This document shows positions 20,394 to 23,276 of a stretch of 23,276 bases of DNA, piece after piece. The position numbers were made by a program, and so were the translations under genes. The stretch is from Priapulus caudatus. Taxonomy: Eukaryota; Priapulida; Priapulimorpha; Priapulimorphida; Priapulidae. Numbering within the stretch: position 1 is the first letter of the stretch; the number at the start of each line of letters is the position of its first letter. The stretch covers positions 571,598-594,873 of the forward strand of contig NW_014577095.1 in assembly GCF_000485595.1 (NCBI RefSeq), given 5' to 3'. The notes under the pieces are model-generated. The model ran no database searches and was not told the DNA's origin. It was given only the letters and a program-made list of their open reading frames with translations.

Positions 20394-23276
20394 GATTCAA
20401 CATCGCCGATCGTACAATTCAATCAGCCAATCAAATTGTTCAAGATACTGTAAAGATAGAACCAAACTGATAGAAACCATAAACCCCGTATAGTGATTTC
20501 ATTCGCGACACAGTGATCCAGATACGAACCAGAACATTTCGCTGCCAGATTCCGGCTACGATTAATCACATAATTGTTACATTTATATAACAGCTATTCC
20601 GCAAATGTGTGAAAAATTTGGTGGAATCACGTGCAAATCATTGCCGCAGCTATATAAAGTTCAAAATAACTATAAGTATATGTAATTAATAATAGAATTA
20701 ATGGATATGTAATGATTATATAATCCGCCATATAATTGCGCCTACTAATATACTCGTGCCCACCGCCATATAAGCTACAAAATAATGTACCACATGCACC
20801 GCGTAAGGCCTAGGTGCAGTGTCGAATATATGATGACAGGGTGCACTGCGTCAAAGCGCACGCAATCTGCAAACTGCAGATCACGACGCGGAACGGACCG
20901 TTTCTGGCAAAAGCAGCAGACTAGTTTTGTCACATTACCCTACTGCTAATTTTAATCATGTTATGTTTGTTATTATATTACAGGTTGAAGGGGAACGTGT
21001 TGAAACTAATTACTGTCAGCATGGGCCTAAATAGCTGGTCAGTAGTAGTCGACAATCACACATCCATTCGCCTACAAGCGCGTGTTGGTATTTGTGTACT
21101 ACTGTGCCACTAAGATCCCTTGCATTGAGGATGGCGATTTCTTTGGAATTGTGTGAGCCTCGTGTACAATATTATGAGTATTAATTAGTCAATATTACAA
21201 GTTAAAGATAAGGAATGATGATTGTAATTGATCTTAGAGCATTAAAAAAATGTTGTAGAAGGCATAGTAAAAGTGCACCCAATATTTCAGACAAAAATGC
21301 CTAATTAATCCATGATTTTTTTCTCGTATTTTTTCAGACAACCTGCTCTAATAGTAATGATCAACCACCTACAGAAAGAATTTATAAAATGACCATCTGG
21401 AGCGGACATACATAATTTATTCAATGGCTTTCAGTGCATGTACAAGGAATGCTACTGTGCTAGGAGCCTTTTAGATGGACACACTATCCTATAAAAAGTC
21501 CTAAACAGGATCCTGAACATAGTAAACGAAAGAAATTTCATCGATAAACGTATCCGCTATTTGCAATCATCAAATGCGTGTTACTTATGTGACAGCGGTT
21601 GGTCCAGGGTAACGCCACGATTCGCGTGTTTTTAAAGCAGCCGACTCTAGCTATTCAATGCCAGACAGAACACACAAAGATGGCTTTTTGTCGCCTGAAA
21701 ATAGCCCATCTTGCTTGAGATTCTGCGTATGAACTTACTGACATGTACTCACCCTTCATAGCGATAACGAAATCGAAGCAAAATTGAAAAGCGGCCTATA
21801 ATTACAAACATGTGCTCTCACACGATGAAAAAAATCGGAAACATGCTTCGGCACTATTAAAAGGACGCTTTCGCAGACTTGAAATTACATTGCACATGCA
21901 TAAACACACATTTCTACAATAAAGTTTCTGTGCTTCGTGATCCACAACATATGTTTCTGCTAAGCATATGACATGCGTTGACAGAAATATCTGGCAAGAA
22001 AGGACGCCAGAATACCACTGACATGCATGACCAATGGCTGAAGAACTACGTAACGACAAGGCATCAGGCTATTGCGAAACGCCAGAGCTATTCTGTACTG
22101 CTAGAAAGTTAGAACGTGGATCCCTCCTCGGGTAGGTCGTCAGCTCAGGTCTACATATAACTAGCCCACCAGAAAAAACCGCCGGTATTGTGCATTGCTA
22201 CGCCGGCGTTGCATAGGCATGCGCCTAATTGTTACAGATAGCCTGCTAACGTTGATGAATGCAATTGCTTTCAACGTTACGGCGTTTGCTAAGAATAATT
22301 AGATAAAAACAAAATGTAAAATGTACTTGAAGCCGTACTCAGAATTTTTTATTTGTAATGCATTTTTAAAATAGATTCAATACTTTAATTTACATGTAGA
22401 TAGTTACACTTTATGTACAATGTGGTTTCAATATAATAACTGTTGGAAGTTATTCAGAGACATGCTAGCATATGTTAGTAAAGAAATTTCTCAATTTCAG
22501 TTATGGAGCCTAAAAAAGTATTACATAATTTTATGGCAAAATTACGCAAAGATGTAATGAACAGTTTGTTATCTTTACAAGATCTGCTAACTAAAACCTG
22601 TTGTGGGTGACCTAAGCAATCAAAGTTTCAACAATCAACTCAGTTACACAAATTCGATCACTATTCTGACTGAAGAAACTACATGCGACATGTACTATGA
22701 AGAATCTCAAAAGACTGCTCAGCGTGTTCGATTTTTCAAATGACGAATGGCAATTGCTACCTGAAAGCCACATACCCACAGATAAAACATTATGCACGGC
22801 TAGACTTTCTTTTTTTCTTTTACTTTGCTGACATATCCTCAAACACTTCTTTGTGCCGGCGTTTAAAATCTCATGACGCAGTCAGGTATGCCTGAGTAAT
22901 CGATGTTGGCTTCTTAAAGTCGATACCGATGAGGAAGCTAAGAACACATACATTTAGCATGTAGGGTACCGCGAAAACTGGGTGAACATGCTGCTAGGTT
23001 GTTGTTTTTCCCATTCCAATTTCAATAAAATCGTTTGAATGGGCTAATTTGGTTTTCTCATCTGTGTTATGCGCCTGTTAATTATGAGTAACTGCCTATA
23101 CAACTTCTGCATATTTGAAGAAAACAGAAAATGCCAAGAAACAGAAAATGCATGTAACATTGAATTTAAAAACATCCCTCCATTAGGCTGTCGTCGTATG
23201 CTAAGGCGCGTTGATCTACATGCTACCACATCTGCTACAATCTCTTATAACTTTCTTAAAAAATTCTTCAATCTTT
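20394..23276. other. Gene-poor AT-rich region with weak exon candidates
   Basis: No protein family is recognisable on either strand. Two plus-strand stretches follow good acceptors: after ATTACAG at about 20984, 16 codons end in TAG (VEGERVETNYCQHGPK); after TTTTCAG at about 21337, 25 codons end in TAA. They could be end exons of an unrecognised or non-coding transcript. Minus-strand frames at 21802-22059, 22612-22842 and 23044-23229 show no known domain and I regard them as chance. The missing MEMO1 N-terminal exons were looked for here and not found. Confidence 0.4.

Noticed and set aside
21802-22059. Minus-strand frame containing HACQWYSG, resembling the HAGSWYT motif of the missing MEMO1 N-terminus
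   Set aside because: The following residues do not match MEMO1 and there is no matching donor and phase; the resemblance covers only a few residues.

Overview
The window is nuclear DNA of an intron-rich eukaryote and holds three conserved animal housekeeping genes. They are split into exons with GT-AG borders and have close human counterparts: UVSSA (minus strand, 5130-9042), YIPF4 (plus strand, 9561-13837) and the 3' part of MEMO1 (minus strand, 16426-18425). Short introns, small gaps between genes, many (AT)n tracts and many miniature inverted-repeat elements fit an invertebrate, possibly an early-branching one such as a sponge or cnidarian. I cannot fix the lineage from this window.

Layout. 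1-520 is AT-rich and contains two (AT)n tracts. 521-5062 is a second, incomplete copy of the UVSSA/YIPF4 locus. It consists of block A1 (521-3980, UVSSA exons 2-6, full of small indels) followed by block B1 (4005-5062, YIPF4 exons 2-3, intact). 5063-8564 is block A2 (UVSSA exons 6-2, fully open). 8565-10360 is unique block C, which carries UVSSA exon 1, a 518-bp divergent intergenic region, YIPF4 exon 1 and several palindromic elements. 10361-11396 is block B2 (YIPF4 exons 2-3, broken by single-base deletions). 11397-13837 is a large fold-back repeat in intron 3 followed by YIPF4 exons 4-6. 13838-16425 separates the convergent 3' ends of YIPF4 and MEMO1. 16426-18425 holds five MEMO1 exons. 18426-23276 has no recognised gene; it holds a roughly 720-bp GTGC-rich tandem array, flanked by short elements with a shared terminal motif, and a few weak exon candidates.

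Reconstructed gene models. UVSSA has six exons and 726 codons. YIPF4 has six exons and 248 codons if block B1 supplies exons 2-3. MEMO1 has its last five exons, about 191 codons; its N-terminal exons were not found. UVSSA acts in transcription-coupled repair, YIPF4 is a Golgi multi-spanning membrane protein and MEMO1 is a metal-binding dioxygenase-fold protein. They are neighbours rather than a pathway. UVSSA and YIPF4 are head-to-head and probably share a promoter region. YIPF4 and MEMO1 are tail-to-tail and also lie close together in the human genome (2p22.3).

The most notable signal is the A1-B1-A2-C-B2 arrangement. The intact copies (B1, A2) lie side by side and the indel-ridden copies (A1, B2) lie outside them. 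Yet B2 is the copy that sits in the correct place to complete YIPF4. This looks more like an allelic or false duplication in a long-read assembly, with only one copy of each block polished, than true pseudogenes. I found no evidence of a novel multi-gene system.
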